The notes below the pieces were generated by a model. The model was not told where the DNA came from, searched no databases, and saw nothing but the letters and a program-made list of their open reading frames with translations. Positions 20,620-32,490 of a stretch of DNA of 64,000 nt are shown piece by piece. This DNA comes from Harmothoe impar. Lineage: Eukaryota > Annelida > Polychaeta > Phyllodocida > Polynoidae. Numbering within the stretch: position 1 is the stretch's first letter; each line of letters begins with the position of its first letter. A program made the translations under genes and the position numbers. The stretch lies in contig OX381714.1 in NCBI GenBank assembly GCA_947462335.1, positions 58,263,800 through 58,327,799 of the forward strand, given 5' to 3'.

Positions 20620-21386
20620 CACACCTGTATTTGACGTAAATACGGCATCTTCATGCCGTGAGTTGAAGAAACTTTGGAATGGAGATAATTAGCACACAAC
20701 GCTATAGGGCTAGCAGGTGTTTGATATCACTTACCACCTCGGATCTCTAACACGCCATATTTCAAAACAGAAAAGAATCAAGTAGTCTCTCACCGTTTCC
20801 CAGTCTTGTCAGAACAAGGAGGGTCGTGTAAAGCTTTAGAGTTAGTCATCTAAATCCGGCTTCACAGCTCTGGGTGCTATCACGTATCGTGCAGTAGTTA
20901 GACAATCAGAGCGGCTTGTGGCTGAGTTAGACTGGCAGCAGCCAGCGGCCTTTGTGTCACTCATGTAAGCAGGCCGGGTATGGATGTGAGCAGGAGGCGG
21001 CACGGGAGCAGCTCACCCGCCGCCCTCCCACACACGACACCCCAGGGACAATGCTCGCACTTGGAAAAATGATCCTAATGCAATTGTCGCCAATGTTAGC
21101 CGGCCCAGACGGCCGTTCTGATCCCCTCGTTGCACCGCCGGCACCTGGGTGCGCAGCGACAATTCACTTTTGGGAGGCCATGCCTTCTTGTTGTGGTTTT
21201 CTGGGGGCTGCAGAGCATGCAGAAACTCACTGGGGTTGTGGAGGGTGTAATTGAATTGTGGGTGGCGGCAAGAAGCAGCCTGCTGTTCACACCTGGATTT
21301 ATAGTGTTTTCACGTAGAAGACGGAGTGTTATGGTGGAGTGAGGGCATGGTGTGTCAGCAGAGAGGCAGGGCAAGGATGCCACAGC
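20620..21386. other. Single-copy non-coding sequence
   Basis: One GAGCAGCTC at 21006-21014. Frames on both strands between 20950 and 21383 are open for up to 100 codons but have no recognisable motif and overlap each other. Confidence 0.35.
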
Positions 21387-21390
21387 CTCT

Positions 21391-21903
21391 CAGGAGGCTC
21401 TTTCAGAACAACTGACGTCATCTTAGGCAAATGATGACGTGACAAAGCCTGTTTGACGACCACTGGTAAAATTTCTTTCACAAGATTTCCTGTTGAATTC
21501 TACAGAAAATTAATGTAAATACCATATTTTGCCAGCTACAAATACCCTTGTCAATTACAAATATTGCCCTATTGACGAAAATCCAAGTGTGATGACTGAC
21601 AAGTCCATTCTGAAAGACCCTCCTGGGCTTGTGGTTGGTTTCCAGAACTGTGTCCACTCTACTCGACTACCTCAGCCATTGATTGACAAGGGGACTCTTT
21701 CAACAAATGACGCAATCATAGGCCAATTTTGACGTCATGAAACCTGTTTTAACGATCACTTGTAAAAAGAATTTAACAAGAATTCCTGTTGAAATCTATA
21801 CAAAATATAAACAAATTGCTTTAGATGTCAACACACCAAATTTCACCTTTGACACTTTTTGACGAAAATCCAATTATGAAGAATCTGTTCTGAAAAAGCA
21901 CCC
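21391..21903 (+). repeat. Two direct copies of a dispersed ~230-bp repeat
   Basis: Copy A (about 21391-21626) and copy B (about 21691-21903) share, in order, CTCTTTCA, TGACGTCAT or TTTGACGTCATGA, AACCTGTTT, TGTTGAAATCTA or its variant, TGACGAAAATCCAA and TTCTGAAA. A third copy is at 24807-25036. Copies A and B are about 300 bp apart in the same orientation. The family is not recognised and no frame is conserved. Confidence 0.7.
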
Positions 21904-21904
21904 A

Positions 21905-24666
21905 CACATGTATATGTCAACCAGCTAATATAAGAAACGAGTACCGGTAATCAAAAAGACCATCTTCAGTCGTTCCATCATCTTTAGAATTTGGAGCCAT
22001 GATCCCCTGCCGAGCCCCCACCCTTCACCCAGCCGTTTCAACACAGAATGCCAGTTATTGAGTAAGTTTTTGTAACACAAGATAGGCCCTGGTGCGTCCC
22101 TTTGATCTGGCTGTATATAATCCAGGTGATGTCGGAGGTAGCACAGGTATATACCTTACACCCTGCATGGAGGGGGTTACTACGGTAACCTACTACAGGG
22201 GCTTATACCTACATTACACCGAGGCCCCTTTACCTACATGCCGACGTGGGAGTATCCATGGCAACACCCACGCCAACCTGATTGCCGCAGGGTCGTTACT
22301 GCCCAGGATGTTTCCCTTCCTGCCCCCCGCCTGCCGCCCCAGGAGCTGCTCCCCCTCCCACCTGAGCTGCTCACAATGCACTCATTATGCTGCCCTCTGA
22401 GCTGCTCAACTTCACATCAAGGGCGAGCGGCTCGACATTGGTCTCTCTTAAAGGTCAATTACATGCAGGCGGGGTGGCCAAATTCCAGCCGGGGGTGGGT
22501 GGGAGGAGGCCACTTAATGGTGAGTATAAAACATGCATGTCCAGCCTGTAGTCAAGGACCATTAACCTATGGTGGCCATGGCAGCCTCAGCAAACAAACA
22601 CGTCTCCATAGGAATGATGCCCATGGCATTCACAGCCGGCCCCCGGCAGGACTCCTCACACCGAGATGTGCTACCTGTAAAAACAGCCTAAACATTTGAT
22701 ACTTTGTATTTGGGTAGACATTAGCTTCGGACACTTCTGTCGTCCTGCTTCCCTCACACATTTTACCCGCTGGGTTGGCTGGCGTCGTTTTTTGACGGCT
22801 GTCCATGGAAACAGCACCGGGAGAAGGGCAGAGCGCGGTGACGGCATGGCAGGTCGTAAAATCCGGCGTCAGGGCGCCGTCCGCCGCAAATGGGTGCAGG
22901 GAGGGGTCCGCCCTGGAGGCATTACCCCCCCCCCCCCCCCCACACACCCTACCCTCAGCCTGCCACCAATGACGTCGTGGGGCTTTCTTGTCAGGCATTG
23001 TTAATCATTCTGCTGCCTCCCTGCCTCCCACCACCCCTGGCTGCCCAGACCTCAGCTCTGCCTGCCTGTATTAAGGGCCTATCCATGTAACAGCCGCCAC
23101 CAACAGCCCCCATTATCTCTATTATCACCTCCCGTGTCCAGGCTCTACAGCCCTGCTACATGGGCACCTACATGGGGTGGTAAGGGGGGGGGGGGGTTGT
23201 GTGTTGGCTGTTTGAGCATCTGATGACATTCCACAACTACCAGATCACATCAGATTTCGTGGAGACTCAATGGAATGGCCCCAGACCCTTAAATTCGACA
23301 TGGCGACATGAAATCCCATGTTGGGCCTGTAATAGTGACATAGGACAGGAGTAATAAAGAGATAGTGACATTTCTTAAAATCAATATGGAAGCATGGGAA
23401 TTTCTTAAAATCGATATGGCTATTTGGCTGATGTGTCCTTAGGCCGTCAAAACAAGGAAATTAAGATAACACCTGATGATTTCCATTGGATTGCCATATT
23501 TGGTCACAAGTATTTTTGGCTCCTGCTGTGAGTTTTTATTGTGAGTGATGATACTAAAATGTAGCTTATATATATATACTACGGAGAAGGCCCCCTCCGG
23601 GTCTATTCTGCCTTTCCTATAGAGCCCACACCTGGCCAACAGCCATAAGAGATTACTTGCTCGGCCTCTAGCCACCCTAGCCTCAAAGCACGGCAGTGCT
23701 AATACTCCTCAGCCCTGGAGTTTTTATAAAGCCGCCTTGTCGTCAATAGATCTCCTCCTCAGTGGCGGCCCCTGCCCAGGAGCAGTGAGTGACAGACGCT
23801 AGCAGCGGCAGCAGCAACTGTCTGGTAATCACGCCAAGTATGTTTATCTTTAAGGGCAGCAGCAGCAGCAGGGGCAGGAGGAAATAGTGCCTGCTCACCG
23901 GTGAGGGTGAGTAGCTGCGGGCCGTGCCAAGGAGCCGTGTACCTGGCCGCAGAGTTAATCTCACACAGCGCCCGCTGCTTTAGGAGCTGCTCACAGCCAA
24001 TGGGGCCATAAGGGCTGAGCAGCTCGGCTCAGGAGCTGCTCACAACCTGAGAGGTGGGGGAGAGGGGTGTTGGGAGTGGAGATTAACTGTAGGGATTAGG
24101 AAAGATCTCCGACTTAATTCTTCATTAGGCACACGGTGTTTACAGTTCTGCTACACATTTTACTTACTTTAAAAATACGTTTTCTTTCCCTTTACCACCC
24201 CTCCTCCTTTTTTTCTCATTGTGTTTGTGTCTCAAGTAGCCGAGTCCCCTTGAGTCTATCAGTGTCCGGTTGATGAGCCGCTTCTAGCAGACAGGGCTGT
24301 ATGGAGTGCAGTGCCAGGGGAGGGGAAGTCACGTCGGAAATAATAAGGCAATAAATGTCATGTCTTTTGGGATAGCAATCTGAGGCCGGCTAGTAGCAGC
24401 ACCTAGCACGGACACCGCTCAGACCATCCCTCCTGCCCCACCAAGTCTGCAAACCCCCCTCTCCCCCACTCCCCAATCTTTTTTTCTCTCCCTCTCCCCG
24501 ATTCCTCCAGTCTCAGAGAGCAGGTTATCAACTTCCGGAAACACTGTGGCAACTTGTGTATCGTAGAGATTATAGAGAACACGGGTCTCTACTCTGATAG
24601 GGGAGGCACGGAGGGGAGAGGTGCCGACGAGTTATAGGGAAGGTCAGCGGCTGGGGAAGGGGGTCG
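21905..24666. other. Non-coding sequence with GAGCAGCTC clusters
   Basis: Exact motif copies lie at 22343, 22364, 22399, 23984, 24017 and 24033. A C run lies at about 22925-22940 and a G run at about 23185-23196. A diverged, reversed fragment of the GGGCCC MITE family lies at about 23280-23430 (AATTCGACATGGCGACATG, TTTCTTAAAATCGATATGG). Overlapping frames at 22092-22998 are not convincing as exons. Confidence 0.4.
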
Positions 24667-24765
24667 TTAACCCTCTAAGGACAGCATACTGCTTTAATGC
24701 ACTAAGCCCTTTGTCTACATGATGCATTTATGCATCATGCTGATCTTACGAGTGGGTTGATAAAC
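24667..24765. mobile_element. TTAA-type palindromic MITE, copy e (truncated)
   Basis: Left end TTAACCCTCTAAGGACAGCA, then CTACATGATGCATTTATGCA and the complement half; the right end is missing. Confidence 0.65.
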
Positions 24766-24806
24766 TCCTGCCAAACTCCCGATCATGGAGGTAAAAGGCG
24801 TGTAGG

Positions 24807-25036
24807 ACCAGGAGGCTCATTCAGAACAACTGACGTGGTCGTAGGGAACTGGTGACGTGACGAAACCTGTTTGACGACCTCTAGTAAAAAGTATTCGACG
24901 ATAATTTCTGTTGAAATCTATAGTAGATACCACATTTTGCCGTATACAAATACTCTCATCAATTGCAAATATTGCAATATTGATGAAAATCGCATTATGA
25001 CGGCTGACAAATCTGTTCTGAAAGACCCTCCAGGGA
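24807..25036 (+). repeat. Third copy of the ~230-bp repeat of 21391-21903
   Basis: Same order of blocks as copies A and B (GGAGGCTCATTCAGAACAAC, CTGTTTGACGACC, CTGTTGAAATCTATAG, ATTGATGAAAATCGCA, TTCTGAAAGACCCTCC). The TGACGTCA of copy A is TGACGTGG here. Confidence 0.75.
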
Positions 25037-25106
25037 TATGAGGAGAGGGTAAAGATCGGGTAACAGAATGGCAATCAATTACACCCTCATTATCTTTATA
25101 ACAGTA

Positions 25107-25135
25107 TACCGTATTTCGACCTAATAAGCGCCCCC
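25107..25135. mobile_element. Relic end of the CCGTATTCGACC element
   Basis: ACCGTATTTCGACCTAATAA followed by GCGC matches the terminal repeat of the complete element at 45761-46084. No second end is visible here. Confidence 0.55.
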
Positions 25136-25375
25136 CACCTTTTTTCAGATATTTTTCCTTTTTTCATATGTTGCCCCGGTTTTGTTAGTGTTTCTCACAC
25201 CTTGTGTGACATGAAACACTTTACATCTGTACAGACCAGGGGGTGATAATGTTAATGGTCATATAACAAGTACATGTAGAGGTCATACAGGATGCAATGT
25301 GACTCCAGTGCTACCTGACTGTGACAGCACGCACACCTCCAGGGTGCTCTAAGTGCCAAGTGTCTGCAGGGAGGT

Positions 25376-25393
25376 GGGGGGGGGGGGGGGGTG
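25376..25393. repeat. Oligo(G) tract
   Basis: G run in an AGGTGGGG context. Confidence 0.9.
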
Positions 25394-25563
25394 GCGGAAG
25401 GGTGGATGAATGGGCTAAGGAGGAAGGAAGAAAGGGAAGGAAGGGTAAGCAGGTACAGGTGGGCGGGAAGCTCGAGTCACGACCCCGGGCTAAGTGAGAT
25501 CTTACGAGCAGCTCCGAGCAAATCCGGTGTAGATAAAACAAGGTGGGCACGCGATGAGGCATT

Positions 25564-25822
25564 AGCACTGTAAGGGCCGCATGGTGCTGAATGTGCTGCG
25601 TCCTTTGTCGTCATGGTAGTCATGATGCATGAATGCAGCCTCGGGCTATTTGCCAGTCCTGCATGACTGCATCATGCCGACCCTTTGGAGATGTATCAAC
25701 CCGGTAGGATCATCATGATGCATTAACGTAGATTTGGAAAGTATTCACAAGGACTGCACTCATGAATCATGACGACAAAGGGCATGATACATTAAAGCAC
25801 TATGCGGCCCCTAAAGGGTTAA
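25564..25822. mobile_element. TTAA-type palindromic MITE, copy f (near full length)
   Basis: Left TGTAAGGGCCGCATGGTGCT and right AGCACTATGCGGCCCCTAAAG then GGTTAA are inverted repeats. Internal GTCATGATGCATGAATGCAG, CTGCATGACTGCATCATGCC and CACTCATGAATCATGACGAC form nested hairpins. This is one of the better full-length copies, about 259 bp. Confidence 0.85.
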
Positions 25823-27738
25823 AGCCTCCTCCAGGGTGGTGGGTGAGTGGTGGAGGGGGAGTGGGGTCTGGTGTCCCCCTGGAGCTGTGCTGCATGCATT
25901 GTCAGCGTGTCCAACTGGATAATGTGGACGACTTACACTTAAGGCACTGAGGTGTTAAAATAGAAGTCATCAGGTCGTTGTCCTTCTATAAGTGAAGGCT
26001 GCAGTTTCAGGTGCAGCTGCTTTTTAAACTATCTCAACATGGCTTAGTATATAAACACCTGTTGTTAGGAATCATTAACAAGTATGTCAGTTATTTTTGA
26101 ACCATTTTTCTGGATCCACCGACTTGTTACTATGTCAAGCAGTGTCTGTCACTCAAAACAAAATACCTCCCGTACCTCCAAGTGTTGATGCAATTGTTGA
26201 TACTCAGATGATTCATTTACGAAGGACAGATATATTTGATTTGACTTTTGTTCATATTGAGGTATGCCGAATCAATACAGTGTCTAGACAATAATGTATT
26301 TCCAACTTGAGCTGATGAGTTGCTGTACATGCGGTGTAATTAGATAGACGGCTAGGTGAGAGGTGCACATGTCTGGTGGGTGTCATACAGTAAGCTCTCA
26401 GCCTCTTACAAACAAGGCCCCGTCCCTTACCATTAGAGCTAATTGGCACAGTAGACAAGTTATCTCTTTGTCTTCTCCTGCCTCCCTCCCACCTAAAACA
26501 CCATCACACCGACACTGATTCACTCAGCGCTCCTTATTAGTCTAAGCACGGCACGCATTATTATTATCACCATCAGAGGGAAGTAAAGGATCAATTATCA
26601 CCTCCCTTGTGCAGCAAAAACTGCCGACTTCAATGTTGGGGGCAATATGGAAACACCTGCATATAAGGATGTTTTATATTATTTTAGTCCGAGTAAATGG
26701 CCACTACAGTAGTGTTTTTTTAAAATTCTGTTAGTTTGTTTTTTTTGGCTCTCAATACCATGTAAATTAAAAAATCAATAGAAATTGCCTCTCTTCCTCA
26801 GATTGCCTGATCAGGTTACCTGAAACACCTTTTGGTGGCCTTGGCCTTAAGAGGGTATAGTTCTCAGAGACGATAATCGATTCCCCCAATGCACCAACAC
26901 AGATGCTGTACACCCATAACAGGTCCGAGGTTAATTTTAGCCAGACTACAGTCAGAGAAGAAGGGTTATTTGTGTTTCTGACATTTTGCCGCCATCAGCT
27001 ATAATTAATGCAGACCCCCCCCCCCTCCAACTGTGAAGAGCCTCACTGGTGACAGGATACAGATTGATTTAACATTGATATAGAAGGTATTCAGCACTAG
27101 TGTTAAGCACTAGCATATGTAAGGATGAAAGGACCAATCTTATAAAAAATGAAATGTTCAAATTGAGGTCCCTGATTAAAGGTTCTCTATAGTTAACGCG
27201 ACATTAAAAAAACACTTGAAATCAGAGAAAAACTTGAAGACTTTCCAGCATAACGGAGGCGCGGTATAGAAAAAGAGTGATGGAATGAGTTTTTCATCTT
27301 TCTTTAGGGGATGAAAAGTAAGAGCTGTCCTGCTCTACCGAGATGCAACCTTGTTATGGTTAAAAGAAAAAGAGTGGGATGAAATTATTGGCCCAATTAT
27401 TTCCTTATCTAGGTCTTCAGGCCAATTGTAAAATAACAGCCGCAAATTACAGTCACCAAATAGCTGTAAATCGAGTAGGCATTGTACCGTTAGGTGTTAA
27501 TTCAAGGTCACAAATTCTGTATTTATCTATTTGACTTTTTCACCCGGAACATTGCGAGTGGCTGCCAAGAAATACATTTCCAGTGGATGTGACATATAGC
27601 AGCCAACATAAATCATATTAGAAGGCACCCTGTGACTGTATGGCTCGGTGCTGAGTGTACTCTAGGTTACATAGAACAATACCTCTATCTAATAGAAGAC
27701 AGTCAATGTTATAACATAAACTCTGAGTGACCTAAGAG
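25823..27738. other. Single-copy non-coding sequence, AT-rich
   Basis: No repeat or gene was recognised. A C run lies at about 27016-27025. Confidence 0.4.
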
Positions 27739-27966
27739 GGGGGCCCTTGATGGGGGGGTCCCCATGTTGCATGTCGGATTTAAGAAATGACCATGTCGCA
27801 TGTCTATGTCGCTTAAAATGCTCATGTCCCATGTCAATTTAAGAAATGTCCATGTCCCCTGTCACTAAGCCTCATGTCGCATGTCACTAGGCCTCATGTC
27901 GCATGTCGATTTTAACAAATGCCCATGTCGCCATATCGAATTTAGGGGTCTAGAGCCATTAAGAGC
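27732..27966 (+). mobile_element. hAT-like GGGCCC MITE, copy 2
   Basis: Element 27740-27958 begins GGGGCCCTTGATGGGG and ends GTCTAGAGCCA, with the CATGTCGCATGTCGATTTTA module repeated inside. Flanks CTAAGAGG and TTAAGAGC share six of eight bases, a decayed 8-bp duplication. Confidence 0.7.
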
Positions 27967-28530
27967 GCCCCCCCCCCTCCCACACAGAATCATTTGGGTG
28001 CGCACCTATTAATGTAAACTAATGCACTGGATCCTTTTGACACTTTCTGCCCCCCCCCCCCACCCACCCCAAAGGAGTTCAAAAGCCCCCCCCCCCCGTT
28101 CACTCAGTGTATGCTGACAGACACAAACACAAGGTAGAACACACAAGTCTGCCATGGGAACATGGCGTGTAGACATGAGGTCTACATTATACAGCACAAC
28201 AACATGGCCCCTGGTGATATTCTACATGATGTGGTGAAGGCTGGCAGAAAGGTCACTTTATAACATGTTTCATACTATGTTTCATACGGCCAGACAGACG
28301 TGAGGGCTGTAACTGCTGATGGGGGAGGGGGGGGGGTGGACTCAGACCTCACCTGTCTGGGATCCAACCCCCGCCAATTCTAAACTCCATTCCCTGACTG
28401 GTCTCACTGGGTCTTTTCCAAACAGCCCTTCTCATCCTCTTCGACCTGTCCACAGTCGCTACAATCTCCGGTTATATCTCCATCTCACCGTTACGCCCTC
28501 TGTCCCTACCATCTCCCCTGTTTTTATGGG

Positions 28531-28705
28531 TGTGGACCACCAATTTCGACATGACGACATGGCTATTTCTTAAAATCGGCAATCGACATGAGGCCTAGTG
28601 ACATGCGACATGAGGCTTAAAAATCATAGTGACAGGTGACATGAGCAAGTCTTAAAATCGACATAGGACATGAGCATAATTAAGCAACATTGACATGCGA
28701 CATGG
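28531..28705 (-). mobile_element. Reversed partial GGGCCC MITE
   Basis: The family modules appear in reverse orientation (TTCGACATGACGACATGG, TTTCTTAAAATCGG, GTGACATGCGACATGAGG). A forward copy (28720-29170) is inserted next to its end. Confidence 0.55.
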
Positions 28706-28711
28706 CCATTT

Positions 28712-29178
28712 TAAAGATGGGGCCCTTGATGGGGGGCTCCTCATGTCGCATGTCGGACTTAAGAAATGCCCTATGTCCCATGTCACTAGAGAAAATCCCA
28801 TGTCGTTAGTGTCACTAACTATAACTGACTATTAAGACTATTAAATAATCATATTAATGAGAAAATCGTACTTGACTAGTTGGCAGCCCTGGTCATGCCC
28901 ACATTGAGAATTTTTGAAATTCTTCAGAATAAAATTCTGCCCAATTCTGCATTTTGGAGAGTTTTGAGAGCATTATAATATAATGTTGCAAGCTATGAGG
29001 CTATTCTCATTCATGTCACTAAGGCCAATGTCGCATGTCGGACTTAAGAAATGCCCCATGTCCCATGTGAGTATGGCCATGTCCCATGTCGATTTTAAGA
29101 ATGGCCATGTTGCCATATCGGATTTAAGAGATGGCCATGTCGCCATATCGAATTTAGGGGTCTAGGGCCATAAAGATC
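28712..29178 (+). mobile_element. hAT-like GGGCCC MITE, copy 3, with 8-bp target duplication
   Basis: Element 28720-29170 (451 bp) begins GGGCCCTTGATGGGG and ends GTCTAGGGCCA. Flanks TAAAGATG and TAAAGATC match at seven of eight positions. It is longer than its relatives (about 200-215 bp) because 28800-29000 holds unrelated sequence, perhaps a further insertion. Confidence 0.75.
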
Positions 29179-29215
29179 GACATTCGACATGGGGACCCCC
29201 ATCCAGACCCCCGTT

Positions 29216-29400
29216 TTTGCCATCTCCCCTCTCTGCGTTGTGCTTTCTGTCTCTGCCATCTCCCCTCTGCCTCTGCCATCCCCCTCTGCCATCTCCTCTC
29301 TCTCCGCTATGTCTTCCGTCTCTGCCATCTCTCCTCTCTTTGTTATGGCCCCTCTCTCCCCATCGCCTTTCGGCCGTCTGTCATCTGTCCTCTTCCTTTG
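29216..29400 (+). repeat. CCATCTCCCCTCT minisatellite, short allele
   Basis: Degenerate tandem units around GCCATCTCCCCTCT and GTCTCTGCC. The counterpart in the second duplicated copy (53691-54062) has more units. Confidence 0.85.
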
Positions 29401-30120
29401 TCAGAACTGAGTTTTACATCCCTATGCTCTATGTGTCAGACGTAGATGTACTCAAAGTGAGACTACTGTTTCACAACTAGGCTGAGGTCTCCTCGCGGCA
29501 GAGAAGGAAATCACATTGCAATGGCTACTAACAGGAGTTGAGGCGTCTTTGTAAACAAAGTGATCCAAGTAAAAGCCAGGCTTTTAGTGAGCAAGTGAGC
29601 GGGTTTGTGAATGAGGGAATGAGTCAGAGGACGAGTGAGTGGGTGAGCAAGTGAGTGATTCAATGAGTGACTCACACTACAGAGGCTTCAATGTAAGCAG
29701 GGGAGCAGAATGATGGCTGACCAGGTGCCTTGGCATCAAGGGGTGTGATAAGGGGAGCGGGGTGTTGTCCTGGGTTGACCTTGGGAAGAAACACCAGATT
29801 TGCTGCTTACTGTATACCATCTGGTGCCCGTGAGCTGCACCCCCAGACAGGAGATGGTGCTAAGAAGCTGCCCCCCCCCCCCCCCCCCACACACACACCG
29901 ATAAGGTGGCCTGCTGGAGGAGGCTGCGAGCTGCTCCTGCGGGCGGCACAGAACTTTGGGAACATTATCTTCTATAGGGCACTAGCAGGATGCAGTAATT
30001 CTACCTTGTGAGACCTTTAGCTGAAGCTGGTTCCTGTCATGTCCAAAATCGGAGTTTTAGGGGTCATAAACCTTTCACTTATAGCCCTCTATTGTGGGTC
30101 CTTATGTCATCTGTTCAGAT

Positions 30121-30178
30121 TGGGGGAGTGGTTAGGACTCTGGCCTACCAATCAATGGGTCATGAGTTCAAATCCATG
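30121..30178 (+). other. tRNA-like module 1 (A-box and B-box)
   Basis: GGGGGAGTGGTTAGGACTCT resembles a tRNA 5' end and D-arm (A-box AGTGGTTAGGAC), and GAGTTCAAATCC 40 bases on resembles the T-arm B-box (GGTTCRANNCC). No standard cloverleaf with anticodon stem could be drawn, so it is called tRNA-derived and not a tRNA gene. Confidence 0.5.
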
Positions 30179-30350
30179 TCTAGGCTTTTTTGTTCACACA
30201 TAATTTTAACATGTATTTTGGTAGGTCAAAAATTGTGATAGTATACAATTCGGTTTTAAAGATCCTTTACACAAGATCAATATTTATAGTATAATCTAAA
30301 ATGGTTTTGAATCAGTTGTATTTGAATATTTCTCATGCCACCTGGTTGCA

Positions 30351-30412
30351 TTGGGGGAGTGGTTAGGACACTGGCCAATCAATCGAGGGGTAATAGGTTC
30401 AAATCCATGCCA
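30351..30412 (+). other. tRNA-like module 2
   Basis: Same layout as module 1 (TTGGGGGAGTGGTTAGGACA then AGGTTCAAATCC) in the central loop of the fold-back element, in the forward orientation. Confidence 0.5.
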
Positions 30413-30603
30413 AGGCAGCATATCTTTTTTTATAGTTGGTAAGAAATAGTAATATTATTTACAAAGAAAACCCAATGCAACAATACAAAACCATTTTAAA
30501 TCTTAGATTTTAGGTGTTAAGGATCTTTACAACCGAGTTGTATACTATCACATTTTTTAACCTACCAAAATACATGTTAAAATTGTGTGTGAACAAAATT
30601 GCC

Positions 30604-30665
30604 TTGACATGGATTTGAACCCATGATGCATGGATTGGTAGGTGAGAGTCCTAACCACTCCCCCA
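30604..30665 (-). other. tRNA-like module 3
   Basis: Reverse-orientation counterpart of module 1 in the right arm (GGATTTGAACCCATGA and CCTAACCACTCCCCCA on the plus strand). Confidence 0.5.
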
Positions 30666-31098
30666 AACTGAACAGGTGAACTAAGGACCCACAATAGAGG
30701 CCTATACTTGAAAGGTTTATGACCCCTAAAACACCAAATTTCGGTCATGACAGGAACCAGCTTCAGCTAAGCAGCAGGCTTCTATAGTTAGCAGAGGAAA
30801 GAGCACTGGTACCTGACAAAATGGCGCTGTACAGTGATCATCTAGCTAATGCGGAATAGAGGTGGAAGCAGACCTTGGCTACTGGAGGAGAGCCTGGCCA
30901 CACGCCAGTCCACAGGGGGTACTTTGTTGTTAGCCACCCCCACCCCGACACTCCCCATACGCTCACACACCGACGGCTGGAAGCTAGCATTCTCTGGTCA
31001 TTCTAGCATGTTCTATACATTTTCCATCACTTCGCTGCAATTCACCTCTTTTCTATCTTGTTTTGTTTACACAGACAATCACATGTGTACTGGACTGT

Positions 31099-31260
31099 AC
31101 CGTCGCGATTAAGCGCCGGAGTGCTCTCCAATTTGGCGGGGCTCTTACACAGGTTCTTATACAAGACAGGTGCTTACTCAAGTTCATGATTTTAGTGCTT
31201 AGGAAACATTTGGAGGCCACTATACCCCTGGCGCTTATTCAAGACCGGCGCTCTTTCAAG
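31099..31260. mobile_element. AAGCGC-type palindromic element, copy 2
   Basis: Begins TACCGTCGCGATTAAGCGCC and carries CAAGACAGGTGCTTACTCAAG and GGCGCTTATTCAAGACCGG, related to the elements at 16386 and 49938. The same element is at 54888-55050 in the second duplicated copy. Confidence 0.55.
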
Positions 31261-31264
31261 ACCT

Positions 31265-32490
31265 TTCAATTCTATTTCTACAAAAATAATAGCCTACTTC
31301 ATGCTTAAGCTTTTGTTTTCTACTTTCCACATCGTTATCCTCCTGTAAAGCTCCCAAGTTGTGCTGCTGATATTCAGATTCCAATTAGAGGCCCATTTGT
31401 ACATTCTCAGACAAGACACTATCCGGGGATTCAAAACAAGCAGTGAGCAGGACCCGATCCCCAGATATAGAAATAGTTGGCCAAATCAAAAATAATCATA
31501 TCTCAGCGATAACTATCAGGACCGCCAGACTTGGCATCATTATTTGGCAATCCGGGAATATACTTATAGATATATTTGTATACTTATAGTCTTGAGCGAT
31601 TCTTTCTTATCCGGATATATGTCGGTGTTTTGATTTTCTTGTCAGGAAAGGGGGATATTTTTGAATCATAGACATCAGCCTTTGCTTACCATCCATTGGA
31701 CGACAGCTATATATAGGATTGGTCTGAGCCTTGAGAAATAGAACTGGTTGGGGTCATATCATTATCAGGGATCACCTGCCAGGACCTTAGCCAGCAAGTT
31801 TGGCCATTAGTTGACTCAGAAATGTATTCATTCACAAAATCTTTTCTGATCCGCTGATAACTGATCGCCGTGACAGCAAGCTTGTAATTATGGAGAAAAT
31901 GGCTGAGAAAATAATGAAAACTGATAAACATAAACCCATAATATGTTTGTTTATCATACATATGGAGCAGATATATCCATGTATGTGTTACTAATGGGGT
32001 ACAATGTGAGCTGCATAAACTCACCCTGCCCCCTGCCCCCCCCCCCCCCCGATCCTCCTGCCGCTAAGTCGGCCATGATTCACTGCTGGCCGGATTACGG
32101 ACGGGATCCGGGATTGGGTGGGATTAAGGACAAGGCCAAAAAAAATAAAGGTTTGTTTCAGGTAACACAATCGACCCTATCAAAACAGGGCCGACCCTAC
32201 GTTTTTTTATGCAATTTTGAAGAAATTTTTGTATTTTTACCCTTTTTTTTTGTTGTAAATTTTAGGGTTTTCGTAGAAGCCGGCTAGTACTTTCATGTAA
32301 AGAAAAAAATCCGACCTGCCAACCCTACAGTTTCTTGCCATGTTACCTGAAACAAACCTTTTTTTTTTTTTTACCAAAGCCTCGTGTGGCAGGGGCTGGG
32401 CGTCGTGTCACCATGGTGACATGATGAGTGGTCAGGTGTCCATGACGACACACACGCCATTAAACACGCAGTTATTGGCCGAAATCACCA
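31265..32490. other. Non-coding part of the duplicated segment
   Basis: Well conserved between the duplicated copies but without a gene-like frame. Contains a C run at about 32037-32050. The region around 32090-32370 includes a fold-back pair (GTTTGTTTCAGGTAACAC and ATGTTACCTGAAACAAACC) suggesting a further small MITE of about 220 bp. Confidence 0.45.
32150..32361. mobile_element. Probable MITE with GGTTTGTTTCAGGTAAC ends
   Basis: GGTTTGTTTCAGGTAACAC at about 32150 and CATGTTACCTGAAACAAACC at about 32339-32358 are inverted repeats of 17-18 bp enclosing about 210 bp. Present in both duplicated copies (second at about 55940-56152). Confidence 0.65.

Larger units (their letters stand above)
29977..30856. 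mobile_element. 880-bp fold-back element with three tRNA-like modules, precise empty site known
   Basis: Copy 2 of the duplication reads CTTCTATAGAGGTGG at about 54631-54645, exactly the sequence without this insert. The element is therefore bounded by a TA (or ATA) duplication, TCTA-TA before and TA-GAGG after. Extreme ends GGGCACTAGC and GCTAATGCGGA are weak inverted repeats. Arms of about 250 bp (30017-30265 and 30516-30770) are inverted copies. Each arm, and the centre, holds a tRNA-like module. The longest frames over it are not protein-like. Confidence 0.85.

Noticed and set aside
29730..30011. Plus-strand frame repeated at 54389-54835 as a candidate conserved exon
   Set aside because: Similarity only reflects the recent duplication. 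A run of C and an indel change the frame, and no domain is recognisable.
30121..30178. A functional tRNA gene
   Set aside because: A-box and B-box words are present, but no acceptor stem closure or anticodon arm can be drawn, and the module recurs in an inverted transposon arm.
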